A stretch of DNA of 64,000 nt from Actinomycetota bacterium (GCA_020161795.1 JAIUOR010000060.1:164585-228584); one strand, 5' to 3'. Positions 1-9,480 are shown, counted from the first letter of the stretch. Notes: generated by a model not told the origin, from the sequence alone. Made by a program: numbers and translations.

Positions 1-1113
1 GCAGCGCTCGTCGGCTGATGGGTGTGGCTGGAACAGGTTGCGGACAATGCTGTTCATGTTCTCCATCCAGGCGTGCCGACCGCTGCCGAGGCGGTTGATG
101 GTGTCCCTGGTGGGAACCGGGTTCTCCACGTAGCCGGACTGATCCTGGGTGAACGTGGTCTGTGCGGCGACCTCGGGCGGCAGCAGCGCCATCACCGGTG
201 CCAGCGCGATCTCGAACTCGCCACGGTGGGGCTCATCGATCTGGAACAGGCACAGGGTGTAGCCGGCGTCGTCGCGGCAGGTCACCTGGTCGTTCGGGTC
301 GGGACGCGAGAGCGGCGGCGCGAGCACGGCGACCACCACCGACACCGTCACCGGAAGGGCCAGCCAGGCAGTGCTGGCCAGTGCCGTGCGGCGTTGGGTG
401 GCGCGGTACTCCGCTAAGCCCACCGCGGCCTTTGCCACCGTGAACGTCACCAACAGGTAGAAGCCCAACCGCAGCGCCTCGGTCGTCCACACCAGTTGGG
501 TGCCTCGTATCGGGATCATCAGCGACCAGACGTAGGAGAGCGCCTGGGTGGAGGCGGAACTGTGCGCCAGCAGGCTGTCGTTGATCCAGAAGGCCGGCAG
601 CACCAGCACCAACATGAGGATCACGGGGGTGAGGAAGGCGCCGATCCGGACGCCGCTGAGCATGGCGGCGGCCACGGCGATGCTGGCCAGCGATCCGACG
701 GCGGCCGCCAGCGCGGCCATACCGAGCAGGTCGACCGGCGTCCAGTACTGGGTGGCGAGCGCGATCCCGCCGGGGATCGACCAGCCCGCCAGCCAGCCGA
801 CGACGGTGGCGACCGCCAGGACGATGGCCTGCCGCAGCACGATCTGGTTGCGGGGACGGCCCGGCGCAGGGCCGATGATCGCTGAATCCGGGGTGTGGAC
901 GCTGGCCGCCCATACCCCCAGCCAGGCCAGCGGCAGCGCGAAGGCGGGCAGGGTATCGCGGGCGTTGATGATCACGTCGCGCAGGTCGAAGGCCCCCGCC
1001 GCGCCCGTCCACAGCCGCATTGACAACCCAGCGGCCATCAGTGCGGTGCCGAGCGTGACCGCCGCCGCCGTGCCCGGACGGTAGGGGGCCGCGAGCCCCA
1101 TTGAGTGCCTCAT
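1..1113 (-). CDS. ABC transporter membrane subunit, partial (3' end beyond window)
   Basis: An open frame runs without a stop from an ATG at 1113 to the window edge, giving at least 371 residues. The start overlaps the stop of the upstream ATPase gene in an ATGA arrangement, so the two are translationally coupled. The product is hydrophobic, with about six likely membrane segments (for example around VLAVATVVGWLAGW and LMLVLVLPAFW). A more polar C-terminal part begins after residue 290. Membrane topology plus coupling to an ABC ATPase marks it as the permease of an ABC-2-like exporter. No substrate can be inferred. Because the partner ATPase has lost its start, this gene may no longer be expressed normally. 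The C-terminus lies outside the window. Confidence 0.7.
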   Translation of the reverse strand, partial: MRHSMGLAAPYRPGTAAAVTLGTALMAAGLSMRLWTGAAGAFDLRDVIINARDTLPAFALPLAWLGVWAASVHTPDSAIIGPAPGRPRNQIVLRQAIVLAVATVVGWLAGWSIPGGIALATQYWTPVDLLGMAALAAAVGSLASIAVAAAMLSGVRIGAFLTPVILMLVLVLPAFWINDSLLAHSSASTQALSYVWSLMIPIRGTQLVWTTEALRLGFYLLVTFTVAKAAVGLAEYRATQRRTALASTAWLALPVTVSVVVAVLAPPLSRPDPNDQVTCRDDAGYTLCLFQIDEPHRGEFEIALAPVMALLPPEVAAQTTFTQDQSGYVENPVPTRDTINRLGSGRHAWMENMNSIVRNLFQPHPSADERC

Positions 1114-1785
1114 ACTGTCATTCCCAGGGACGCCTCGTAGCCGGCCTCCAGCACCGAGGCATGGACGCTGGTGCTGTTCTGGCCCAGCGCCCGCAGTTCG
1201 GCCACTGAGCCGCGGAACCGCATCCGGCCCTCGTGCAACACCACCACCTGTTCGGCGGTGGCGGCCAGATCCTCCACCAGGTGGGTGGAGATCAGGACGA
1301 CGGAATGTTCGCCCGGGTCGGTGATCAGCCGGCGCAACTCGCCGCGCTGCACCGGGTCGAGGCCCACGGTGGGCTCGTCCAGAACTGCAACCGCCGGACG
1401 GTGGACGAGGGCGCAGGCCAGCCCGAGCCGCTGCCGCATACCGCCCGACAGCGACCGGGCCCGCGATCCCGCCCGGTCGGCCAGGTCCACCGAGGCCAGG
1501 ACGGCGTCGACGGCGGCGTCCAGGGCGGCCCCGGCCAGCCCGTGCGCCCAGGCCGCGTAACTCACATTGCGGTGGACGGTGGACCACTCCATCAGCTCGA
1601 AGCGCTGCGGCAGGTAGCCGATCAGCCGCCGGATCTCGTTGACCGGCCCCTCGCCCAGCCGGCGCTCTCCGAACCGGACTTCGCCGGACTGCAGCCCCGT
1701 GGCGGTCGCCAGCAGCTTCATCAGCGTGGACTTGCCCGCGCCGTTCGGGCCCAGCAGGCCGGTCACGCCCACCGGCGCTCTCGAG
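1110..1785 (-). pseudogene. ABC transporter ATP-binding protein, 5'-truncated
   Basis: The C-terminal 220 or so residues are a clear ABC ATPase: Walker A GPNGAGKST, signature LSGGMRQRLGLA, Walker B VAVLDEPTVGLD and the H-loop STHLVEDL. The family normally has 25-30 residues before Walker A, including the A-loop aromatic residue. Here homology stops about five residues upstream of GVTGLLGPNGAGKST, at roughly 1785. Upstream of that the frame is only the antisense shadow of the plus-strand permease fragment. No plausible ribosome site or start sits at the right place. The gene therefore looks decapitated by the rearrangement at this position. It is followed by its coupled permease. Family membership is certain; whether a shorter functional protein is made is unknown. 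Confidence 0.8.
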
Positions 1786-2907
1786 TACGGGCCTGACCTT
1801 CCCCACGGCCAGGCGAGTGTCACCTTCCGCAACTGGAAGCAGGCGGAACAGACCCTCGGCCGCGCCGAGGCGATCGTGGCCGGCGTCGACGGCAACCTGC
1901 TCACCGCGCGCACCGCCTGGGTCGAGGGCTCGCTGGTCGCGGGCGACCCGGGCCAGCCGCAGTCGCTGGTCGCGGTGAACCCCGGCTGCGACCCGGAACT
2001 GGTCTTCGCCGTCGAGACACCCATGGAGTGCACCGGGCTCCGCGGCGGCCACGGCGGGCCGCGTGAGGGCATGCTGGCGGCCTCCACCGACGACCTCGTC
2101 CGGCTCTTCGGGCTGAGCGATGGCCAGTCACAGGCGCTCCGCGCCGGCTTCCTGCTGGTCGACGCCAGTTCGGGGCCGCTGGGCACCTCCCGCTACCGGG
2201 CTTCGGCCACGGTGGTACAGGACGGCCAGGTCACCTTCGCCCGCTACGACGACCTGGCCACCCTGACCGCGATCGAGCAGGTGCCGGCGCTGGTGGCGCC
2301 TCCCGAGGTGATCGAGCGGGGTGCCTCGCGGCACCGCATCGGCGCGCTGCTCTCAACCGATGCCGCCCAGGCCCGCGGCTGGACGCTGGGCTCGTGGGAA
2401 CTCCGCGTGCTCGCGGCGGACGGCCCGATCGGCGCGGACCTCGAGACCCGGCTGGCGCAGGTGCTGGAGCCCGCGGGCTTCCGGATCTACGTCGAACGCG
2501 GCTGGCAGCCGTCGGTGGAGCCGCTGGTATGGGGGATCACCGGCACCCTGGTGCTGCTGGCGGTCGTGGCCGCGGCCATGTCCACCGTGCTGGGCGTGGC
2601 GGAACTGCGTCCCTTTCTGGGCACCTTCGCCGCGGTGGGGGCCGATCCCGTGCTGAGCCGCCGGCTTGCCTCGGCCCAGGCCTGGCTGCTGGGTGTGGTC
2701 GGTTCGGTGCTGGGGGTGATGGTCGGCCTGGCGATCGGCGCGCCGTTGGCGATCGCCTCGACCAGCCACCTCGGGCAGATCACCCCCGTCCTGGCGCTGC
2801 CCTGGCAGTTGGTGGCGGCGCTGGTGATCGGCGTCCCGTTGGTCGCCGCCGGGGTCGCGGCCGTCTCGGTTCCCGCTCATCCGTCGTTGGCCAGGAGGCT
2901 CGCATGA
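1786..2907 (+). pseudogene. FtsX-like permease, C-terminal half only
   Basis: From about 1790 to the stop at 2907 the plus strand encodes the second half of an FtsX-like permease. It has an extracytoplasmic segment followed by three or four membrane segments (around ITGTLVLLAVVAAAM and AWLLGVVGSVLGVMVG). It aligns along its length with the C-terminal half of the next gene, for example DLVRLFGLSDGQSQALRAG against DLVWLFDLDEPQQTALRDG. Relative to that paralogue about 550 N-terminal residues are missing. No start codon with a ribosome site lies at the break. Its stop overlaps the next ATG (ATGA), so it was the upstream member of a tandem permease operon. The loss coincides with the decapitation of the opposite-strand ATPase. 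Confidence 0.75.
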
Positions 2908-5645
2908 GCACCCAGCGACGTTCTTCTCCTCCGCCGCGCTCCTCCGAACTACTTCGCGGGGGCCCCGCTGGCGGTTGGCTGGCCGGCTGGCGGCTCGCGC
3001 TGCGGATGGCCCGCCGGGAGGTGCGCCGCGACCTGGGACGCAGCGCCTTCGTCTGGCTGATGATCTGCCTGCCGGTGGCGGCGATCTGCACCAGCCAGGT
3101 GATCCTGGCCTCGCAGGACATCGCGCCCGCGGAGTTCCTCGACCTGCGGCTGGGGAACGGCTCGGCCCGCCTGACCTGGGCCGGCATCCGGTTCGAGCCG
3201 AGTACCGAACCGAACCTGCAGGCCGTCGTGCCGTACACCGGCGACGAGCTGTCCCTCGCCGAGCCGGCGCTGCCGATTCCCGGCTGGGGAGAGTCCCTCG
3301 CCGAGCAGCAGGCTGCCGTCGCGGCCTGGACGGGACAGCCGGCCTTCGTGCTCACCGTGGCCGGAGCCGCCGTTGAGAGCAGCGGCGAACTCGTCGAGCT
3401 GCTCGGGATCGACGCCGACGCAGCAGCCGCCACCGGGATGGCCCGGCTCACCGGGGGACGGTTCCCCGAGACCGCGGACGAGGTGCTGGTCACCCCGGCC
3501 TGGACCAGCCGCGGCCTGCCCGCCACCGGGACGGTCACCCTGCGCGGCGGCGATGCCGTCGCGGTCAGCTACCGGATCGTGGGCACTGCGCAGACCCGGC
3601 TCGACACCGTGATCGGACTCGTCGGGATGCCCGATCCACAGGCTCCCGACCGCAGCTTCCTGCTGACCGGCGACCTCCCGGTCAGCTGGGCGGACGCCGT
3701 CCGGTTCGCCGAACGCGGCTTCGCAACCACCAGCCGCGCGATCGCCGCCGACCCGCCCGCGGAGATGCCGGAGATGGGAGCCGACCCCAGAGCCTCCTAC
3801 GGCGGGCTGATCGGCACCGGGGCGCTGCTGGAGGTCGCATTGGTGGTCGGCCCGGCCTTCGCGATCGGCGCGGCCCGGCAGCGTCGTGCCTTGGCGCTGG
3901 CCGCCTCGAACGGGGCGAGCGTCCGCCACCTGCGCCGACTGGCGCTGGGCCAGGCCGTACTGCTCGGTTCCACGGCGGCAGTGGTCGGCGTGGCCGCGGG
4001 CGTGGGGGTCGGCGTGGTCGCGTGGCAGTTCCTGTCGTCCGATCCCATCCAGGTGAACGGCCCGCTGGAGGTGCCGCCGTTCGTGGCGATCGTCCTCGTG
4101 CTGGGGACCCTCACCGCCCTGGTCGCGGCACTGGTACCCACCCGTGGGCTCGGTCGGCTCGATCTGGTGGCGACGCTGCGGGGGAGTGCCCGCTCGCGTC
4201 CGCCGGTGAAGCGTGCGCGGTGGTGGGGGCTGGTGCTGCTGACGCTCGGCCTGGCCGGCACGTGGGTGGGAGCTCCACTGGACGCGCTCGGCACCCAGCT
4301 CTCCTTCGCCGTCTGGTTCGGTGCGCTGGTCGTCACGGTGGCCGGCGTCCTGCTGACGCTGCCCTCGCTGCTGGACGGCGTGGGCCGGCTGGCCGGCTCG
4401 GCGGCGGCGGTGCCGCGGATGGCCTTGCGCGACCTCGGACGCCAGCGTGGCCGTGCCACCGCCACCGTCGCGGCCATCCTGGGCGGAACCCTGCTGCTGG
4501 GCGTGGTCTGGACGATGGTCGCCAGCATCGAGGCCGACATCGCCCGCAAGGACGTCCCGCAGATGCCGCTGGGTCAGGCCGAGCTGTGGTCCGGCGGGCG
4601 CAGCATGGACGGTCTGCGGCAGGCCGTCGCGGCGGTTGACCCGACCTTGCGCACGGCCGAGGTCGGTGAGAGCTGGGGCTGGTCGGCTGACCCCGGGAGC
4701 GAAGAGGTGGAACAGTTCGCCGCGCTTCGGCCCGGCTGCGAGGTCGACGACGTCCTGAACAACCCCGATGTGCCGGAGGAGTGCGTCTCGCTCGGCAATG
4801 ACAGCCGTACGGTCTTCGTCGCCGGCCTGGACGACCTGGTCTGGCTCTTCGACCTGGACGAGCCGCAGCAGACGGCGTTGCGCGACGGGAAGGTGCTGGT
4901 CGACACCTCCTCGCCGAACCACCCGATGCGGAGGGGTGTCAACGAGCTGATCGACGGACGGCTGCGGCTCGGCCATGTCACCTTCGACGGCGAAGCGCAC
5001 CACCCGCACACCCTTGAGATTCCCGCGCTGGCGGTGACCGACGAGCTGATCGACCGGGGCTCCTCCAGCGGACGTTTCGGTGCGGTGATGACCACCGACA
5101 CCGCCGCCCGCTTCCAGATCGCCGGGCGCAACGAGGTGCTGCGGGTGGTCGACCCCGCCGGACCGATCGGTCCCGACCTCGCCGCCCGGCTGGCGGCGGT
5201 CGTGGGCGATTCCCAGTCGACGATCCGAGTCGAGCGTGGCTACGAGGGCTCGACCGACCCGTACGTGTGGATGATGACCGCCTTCCTCGCCCTGCTGGCG
5301 GTGATCGCCGCGGCCATGGCCACCATTCTGGCCACGGCCGAACAGCGTCCCTTCCTGGCCACCTTCGCCGCGGTGGGCGCCAGCCCGCGATTGAGCCGGC
5401 AGGTGGCCACCACGCAGGCGGCTGTTCTGGCTCTGCTGGGAACCCTGACCGGCGTGGGGATCGGCCTGCTGTCCGGCATCCCGATGGCGCTCTCCGCCAC
5501 CAGTTCGTCGCGACCGTTCGGCCCGATCCTGGTCGTCCCCTGGCAGATCGCCCTCGGGCTCGTCATCGCGATCCCCGCGGTGGCCGCGCTGGTGGCCGCG
5601 ATCTGCGTTCCGGCGAAGCCGGTGCTGGTCCGCCGCACCACCTGA
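2904..5645 (+). CDS. FtsX-like ABC permease, MacB/LolC-like, two FtsX domains
   Basis: The 913-residue membrane protein starts at an ATG preceded by AGGAGG and overlapping the previous stop. It has an N-terminal membrane segment (FVWLMICLPVAAICTS, about residues 47-62), a large outer domain, and a block of four segments around residues 305-420. A second outer domain follows, and a final FtsX block lies near the C-terminus. This duplicated arrangement is typical of actinobacterial exporter permeases that work with a MacB-type ATPase. No intact ATPase lies beside it in the window; its partner may have been removed by the upstream rearrangement or lie elsewhere. The substrate is unknown. The upstream paralogue survives only as a C-terminal fragment. 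Confidence 0.85.
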   Translation: MSTQRRSSPPPRSSELLRGGPAGGWLAGWRLALRMARREVRRDLGRSAFVWLMICLPVAAICTSQVILASQDIAPAEFLDLRLGNGSARLTWAGIRFEPSTEPNLQAVVPYTGDELSLAEPALPIPGWGESLAEQQAAVAAWTGQPAFVLTVAGAAVESSGELVELLGIDADAAAATGMARLTGGRFPETADEVLVTPAWTSRGLPATGTVTLRGGDAVAVSYRIVGTAQTRLDTVIGLVGMPDPQAPDRSFLLTGDLPVSWADAVRFAERGFATTSRAIAADPPAEMPEMGADPRASYGGLIGTGALLEVALVVGPAFAIGAARQRRALALAASNGASVRHLRRLALGQAVLLGSTAAVVGVAAGVGVGVVAWQFLSSDPIQVNGPLEVPPFVAIVLVLGTLTALVAALVPTRGLGRLDLVATLRGSARSRPPVKRARWWGLVLLTLGLAGTWVGAPLDALGTQLSFAVWFGALVVTVAGVLLTLPSLLDGVGRLAGSAAAVPRMALRDLGRQRGRATATVAAILGGTLLLGVVWTMVASIEADIARKDVPQMPLGQAELWSGGRSMDGLRQAVAAVDPTLRTAEVGESWGWSADPGSEEVEQFAALRPGCEVDDVLNNPDVPEECVSLGNDSRTVFVAGLDDLVWLFDLDEPQQTALRDGKVLVDTSSPNHPMRRGVNELIDGRLRLGHVTFDGEAHHPHTLEIPALAVTDELIDRGSSSGRFGAVMTTDTAARFQIAGRNEVLRVVDPAGPIGPDLAARLAAVVGDSQSTIRVERGYEGSTDPYVWMMTAFLALLAVIAAAMATILATAEQRPFLATFAAVGASPRLSRQVATTQAAVLALLGTLTGVGIGLLSGIPMALSATSSSRPFGPILVVPWQIALGLVIAIPAVAALVAAICVPAKPVLVRRTT

Positions 5646-5686
5646 GGCGTGACTAGGCTGGCCCCGACTCTCCGAAAGGGACGACG

Positions 5687-7201
5687 ATGCCGGCTCGCCA
5701 GTTCTCGCTGCGGCTCCAGGAGCCGGCTGCGCTCCAGGAAGGGTTGCGACGGCTGCGCTCGTCCCTGGGGATTCCGGGCGGGTACCCGCAGGAGGCGCTG
5801 GCTGAGGCCGAGGCGGCGGCCGCGTCCCCGGTGCTGCCCGCTCGCGATCTCACCGACGTTCCGTTCGTCACCCTCGATCCGCCGGGATCGACCGATCTGG
5901 ATCAGGCCTTCCACCTCTCCCGCCAGCGGGGCGGGTACCTGCTGCGGTACGCCATTGCGGACGTGGCGGCGTTTGTCCGTCCCGGTGGGGCGCTGGACGC
6001 CGAGACCCACGCTCGCGGGCAGACCTTCTACGCGCCCACCCACCGGGTGGGGCTGCATCCGCCGGTGCTGGCCGAAGGGGTGGCCAGCCTGCTGCCCGGG
6101 CAGGTTCGCCCCGCGCTGGTGTGGGAGATCGAGTTCGATTCCACGGGGGCAGCCACCTCCACGCACGTGGCCCGGGCGCAGGTGCGGAGCCGGAGGCAGT
6201 GGGCCTACCCCGAGGCGCAGCAGGCGCTCGACGCCGGGTCGGGGGACGAGCAACTGGTCCTGTTGCGCGACGTCGGGCTCCTGCGGCTGCAGCAGGAGGC
6301 GGCGCGCGGCGGGGTCAGCCTGCCGGTGCCGGAGCAGGAGGTCGTCGCCACCGGCCACAGTTACTCCTCGCTTCGCTCGTCAGGACCTTCCTTGCCCTCG
6401 AACGAGCCCGAGCAAGCTCGGCTCGTCGCTCGGGCGTCGTCGGTCTGGGAGCTGGAGTTTCGCGCCCTGCTGCCGATCGAGACCTGGAACGCCCAGCTGT
6501 CGCTGGCCACCGGGATGGCGGCCGCCCGGATCATGCTGGACGGCGGAGTCGGCCTCCTGCGGACCCTGCCGCCGGCGCGCGACTCCGGCCTGGCGAAGCT
6601 GCGGCGCACCGCTGCGGCGCTGGGCATCCGCTGGCCGCACAGCCTGGACTACCCGGGCTTCGTCCGCAGCCTCGATCCGTCCGAGCCGCGGCACGTGGCG
6701 ATGCTGAATGCCTGCACCATGCTCTTCCGCGGCGCGGGCTACGCCGCCTTCGACCGTACGCCGCCGGAACAGGCCGAGCACGCCGCGATCGCCGCCCCGT
6801 ACGCTCACTGCACCGCGCCGCTGCGCCGGCTGGTCGACCGCTACGCCGGTGAGATCTGCGTCGCGCTGTGCGCCGGGGTTCCGGTACCGGGCTGGGTGAG
6901 CGATGCGCTGCCGTCCCTACCCGGCGAGATGGACGAGAGCAACCGCCGCGCCCGCAAGTACGAGCGCGGCATCGTCGACCTGGTGGAGGCCATGGTGCTG
7001 GCGCCCAGGCTGGGGGAAACCTTCGCCGGAACAGTGCTGGAGGTGGACGCGGACCGCGGTGACGGAGTTCTGCAGCTGACCGAGCCGGCGGTGGAAGCGG
7101 TCGTCAAGGGCACCGGGCTCACCCTCGGCGAGCAGGTGCAGGCGACCCTGGTGGCAGCCGATCTGCTGACCGGCAAGGTGGGCTTCGCGACCCTGCCGTA
7201 G
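5687..7201 (+). CDS. RNB-domain ribonuclease (RNase II/R family)
   Basis: The 504-residue protein matches the actinobacterial RNB exoribonuclease family, which degrades RNA 3' to 5'. The RNB catalytic segment is visible as VTLDPPGSTDLDQAFHLSR (about residues 63-81), with the metal-binding aspartates of the DPxxSxDxD type. The conserved YAHCTAPLRRLVDRY block lies near residue 370. The ATG follows GAAAGGGACGACG, a reasonable ribosome site, 41 nt after the permease stop. Residues about 225-252 are an in-frame insertion with no counterpart in the usual LPEQEV...WELEFRA region; it is encoded by a repeat-like hairpin sequence described separately. RNase P RNA follows 11 nt after the stop, grouping two RNA-processing genes. 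Confidence 0.85.
   Translation: MPARQFSLRLQEPAALQEGLRRLRSSLGIPGGYPQEALAEAEAAAASPVLPARDLTDVPFVTLDPPGSTDLDQAFHLSRQRGGYLLRYAIADVAAFVRPGGALDAETHARGQTFYAPTHRVGLHPPVLAEGVASLLPGQVRPALVWEIEFDSTGAATSTHVARAQVRSRRQWAYPEAQQALDAGSGDEQLVLLRDVGLLRLQQEAARGGVSLPVPEQEVVATGHSYSSLRSSGPSLPSNEPEQARLVARASSVWELEFRALLPIETWNAQLSLATGMAAARIMLDGGVGLLRTLPPARDSGLAKLRRTAAALGIRWPHSLDYPGFVRSLDPSEPRHVAMLNACTMLFRGAGYAAFDRTPPEQAEHAAIAAPYAHCTAPLRRLVDRYAGEICVALCAGVPVPGWVSDALPSLPGEMDESNRRARKYERGIVDLVEAMVLAPRLGETFAGTVLEVDADRGDGVLQLTEPAVEAVVKGTGLTLGEQVQATLVAADLLTGKVGFATLP
6358..6442 (+). repeat. Repeat-like palindromic insertion inside the RNB ribonuclease gene
   Basis: An 80-85 nt stretch interrupts conserved RNB coding sequence without shifting the frame. 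It contains CTCGCTTCGCTCG-type repetitive sequence and a hairpin at 6402-6426: ACGAGCC, one bulged C, GAGC, loop AA, GCTC, then GGCTCGT. The encoded segment is Ser/Pro/Arg-rich and low in complexity. This resembles short palindromic elements that insert into genes and stay in frame. Other copies in this genome cannot be checked from the window. Confidence 0.6.
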
Positions 7202-7212
7202 ACTTGCCCGCG

Positions 7213-7602
7213 ACGAGTGGGCCAGGTGATCGCGGCCGTCAGGCTGAGGAAAGTCCGGACTCCACAGAGCAGGGTGGTGGGTAACGCCCACCCGGGGTGA
7301 CCCGCGGGAAAGTGCCACAGAGAACAGACCGCCCCGGCGCGAGCCGGGGTAAGGGTGAAACGGTGGTGTAAGAGACCACCAGCGTCCCAGGCGACTGGGA
7401 CGGCTCGGTAAACCCCACCCGGAGCAAGACCAAGAAGGGCCGGATCCTCGGATCAGGCCCGCGGACGCCGTCTGAGTGCTGCTCGCACGAGGCGTCCGGG
7501 TAGGTCGCACGCCGCGAGGCGAAGGCGGCTGGCAACAGCCGTCGCAGATGGATGATCACCGGTTCCCCGGAACCACAGAATCCGGCTTATCGGCCCACTC
7601 GT
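7213..7602 (+). ncRNA. rnpB: RNase P RNA, bacterial type A
   Basis: This is the catalytic RNA of RNase P, which matures tRNA 5' ends. The conserved core is recognisable: GAGGAAAGTCCGGAC near 7246 (CR I), AGAACAGACCGCC near 7320, GGGTGAAACGGTGG near 7352, and near the 3' end CAGAATCCGGCTTAT (CR V). Positions 7213-7223 (ACGAGTGGGCC) pair perfectly with 7592-7602 (GGCCCACTCGT) to form helix P1, which fixes both ends. The 390-nt length is normal. The 5' end is only 11 nt after the ribonuclease stop, so it may be co-transcribed or have a promoter inside that gene. Confidence 0.97.
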
Positions 7603-7628
7603 CCCACCTCGCGGGTACCCTGTCGGGC

Positions 7629-8522
7629 ATGCGCGCGCTCGGGCGGGTGATCGGTGTGGCAACGGTGGCCGCGCTGGTGTCGGGGTGCCAGATGGCATGG
7701 ATCTTCGAGGAGCCGGTGCCCCCGGTGCCGGACGTCACGATCGGGCCGACCTCCCCGCCGCCGGAACCGACGCCGACCCCCACGTCCCAGGAGCCGGATC
7801 CGCACGCCTATCGCGGAAAGGTGGCCAAGGGCGCGAAGTGCCTCACCCTGAAGGACGAGCAGATCGCGCGGTTGCAGGAGGTCGGTGGGGTCGGCGGCGC
7901 GATCACCTACTCGCGAGGTTCGATGGTGGAATCCAACGACGGCTGGTCGGCGATCGCGGTTCTCACCGAGGTGCATCCGAACCCCGACGGCCACACCCGC
8001 GATTCCGTCCCCACCCACCACTTCTTCGTCACCAGCGCGACGACGCCGGTCGAATGGGCCTACGCGACGACCACCTACCGGCTCGCCGACGACGCCGACG
8101 ATGCCGCCGTCCGCAAGGCCGCCGGCTGCGCGAGCAAGCTGCCCGCCCCCAAGCCGACCCTCGAGCCCACCGATCCGAAGACCTATACCGGCAAGCTCGC
8201 CAAGGGCGCCACGTGCAAGGCGGTCGGGGACGACCTGCTCGCCCACCTGGAACAGGTCGGCCAGGTCGGCGGTGCCATCACCTTCCCGCGCGGCGAGATG
8301 GTCCGCGCCAACGGCAAGTGGTGGACGGTGGCTGTCGCCACCCAGGTCAATCCGAACAGCGCCGGCATCACGGCGGAGGACGTCCCCGCGGTGGAGTACT
8401 TCGTGACCAACGCTCCGTCCTACAAGAAGTCGTCCAAGGCCAGAATCGTCCACTTCCCGCTCAACCCGGCCAAGAAGGACGCAGCCGCCGCCAAGGCCCT
8501 GAAGTGCCTGGGGGCCGACTGA
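7629..8522 (+). CDS. Lipoprotein with two tandem homologous domains, function unknown
   Basis: The 297-residue protein starts at an ATG just after rnpB; a longer upstream frame would run back through the RNA and is rejected. The N-terminus is a lipoprotein signal peptide ending in the lipobox LVSGC (Cys about residue 18). A Pro/Thr-rich linker follows. The rest is an internal duplication: GKVAKGAKC...EVGGVGGAITYSRGSMV is mirrored by GKLAKGATC...QVGQVGGAITFPRGEMV. Each repeat ends near a Cys (AAGCASK and LKCLGAD), suggesting one disulfide per domain. I do not recognise a family with known function. An extracytoplasmic, membrane-anchored binding or surface role is inference. Confidence 0.75.
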   Translation: MRALGRVIGVATVAALVSGCQMAWIFEEPVPPVPDVTIGPTSPPPEPTPTPTSQEPDPHAYRGKVAKGAKCLTLKDEQIARLQEVGGVGGAITYSRGSMVESNDGWSAIAVLTEVHPNPDGHTRDSVPTHHFFVTSATTPVEWAYATTTYRLADDADDAAVRKAAGCASKLPAPKPTLEPTDPKTYTGKLAKGATCKAVGDDLLAHLEQVGQVGGAITFPRGEMVRANGKWWTVAVATQVNPNSAGITAEDVPAVEYFVTNAPSYKKSSKARIVHFPLNPAKKDAAAAKALKCLGAD

Positions 8523-8554
8523 CCGCGGCTGGTCCGAGCCGGTCAGCCGGGTCG

Positions 8555-9403
8555 TCAGGGAACGGTCAGGATCTCCGCGCCGGTCGGCGTGACCACCAGG
8601 GACTGCTCGAACTGGGCGACCCGGGAACCGTCGTCGGTGACCACCGTCCAGTCGTCCGACCAGACGTGCGAGCGCTGGTCGCCCATGGCCAGCATCGGCT
8701 CGATCGTGAAGGTCATCCCCACCTCGATCACCGTGTCGGCCAGCGGTTCGTCGTAGTGCGGGATCACCAGCCCGGAATGGAAGGCGGTGTGCACCCCGTG
8801 CCCGGTGTAGTCGCGGACCACGCCGTAGCCGAAGCGCTTGGCGTAGGCCTCGATCACCCGTCCGATCACGTTCACCTGACGGCCCGGGCGCACCGCGCGG
8901 ATGCCCCGGTTCATCGCCTCCCGGGTGCGTTCGGTGAGCAGCCGTGACTCCTCGTCCACGTCACCGCAGAAATAGGTGGCGCAGTTGTCGCCGTGCACGC
9001 CGTCGATGAACGCTGTGACGTCGATCTTCACCAGATCGCCGTCCGCCATTGGGCGGGTGTCGGGGATGCCGTGGCAGATCACCTCGTTCACCGAGGTGCA
9101 GCACGACTTCGGGAATCCGCGGTAGCCCAGCGTCGACGGGTAGGCGTGGTGGTCGAGCAGGAATTCGTGGACCGCGGCGTCGACGGCGTCGGTGGTGACG
9201 CCCGGCGCGATCGCGTCGGCGCCGGCCTGCATCGCCTGGGCGGCGATCCGTCCGGCCACCCGCATCTTCTCGATCGTCTCGGTGGTCTGCACGTGCGGGC
9301 CGTTGTAGTGCTCGGGCATCGGCTTGTCGACGTAGTGCGGACGCGGGATGCCGGCCGGCACCGGCCGGCGCGGCGTGATCGGAAAGGGCTTGATCGGGCT
9401 CAC
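8555..9403 (-). CDS. map: Type I methionine aminopeptidase
   Basis: The enzyme removes the initiator Met from nascent proteins. The 282-residue product carries the metal-binding set of the family: the Asp pair in [20 protein letters not shown], the His in [11 protein letters not shown], the Glu in [10 protein letters not shown] and the final Glu in QFEQSLVV. The N-terminal extension (PFPITPRRP and HYVDKP) is typical of actinobacterial MetAP. The start is GTG at 9403. The first 14 codons and the upstream 20 nt form the left copy of the 63-nt repeat that bounds the catabolic island, so the island begins immediately upstream of this gene. It converges with the lipoprotein gene across 32 nt. Confidence 0.95.
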   Translation of the reverse strand: MSPIKPFPITPRRPVPAGIPRPHYVDKPMPEHYNGPHVQTTETIEKMRVAGRIAAQAMQAGADAIAPGVTTDAVDAAVHEFLLDHHAYPSTLGYRGFPKSCCTSVNEVICHGIPDTRPMADGDLVKIDVTAFIDGVHGDNCATYFCGDVDEESRLLTERTREAMNRGIRAVRPGRQVNVIGRVIEAYAKRFGYGVVRDYTGHGVHTAFHSGLVIPHYDEPLADTVIEVGMTFTIEPMLAMGDQRSHVWSDDWTVVTDDGSRVAQFEQSLVVTPTGAEILTVP

Positions 9404-9423
9404 TTAGGCGATGATAGTGACAC
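9361..9423 (+). repeat. Left boundary repeat of the catabolic island (5' end of map)
   Basis: This 63-nt segment covers the first 14 or so codons of map and 20 nt upstream. It matches 20257-20319 at about 52 of 63 positions without gaps, including the identical cores GGAAAGGGCTTGAT and TGATAGTGACAC. The two copies lie in the same orientation on either side of the iol/ABC gene block. Confidence 0.75.
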
Positions 9424-9480
9424 CGCGATCTGCAGGGCCGCACAAGCCTCAGGTCAATCACAGTTGGCCACGAGTACCGC

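Noticed and set aside
2949..5009. Long minus-strand open frame (686 codons) opposite the FtsX-like permease
   Set aside because: It is the antisense shadow of a GC-rich gene: Arg/Gly/Gln/His-rich, no family resemblance, and the plus strand clearly encodes the permease.
7476..7628. N-terminal extension of the lipoprotein into rnpB
   Set aside because: It would translate conserved RNase P RNA; the ATG at 7629 gives a proper lipoprotein signal peptide.
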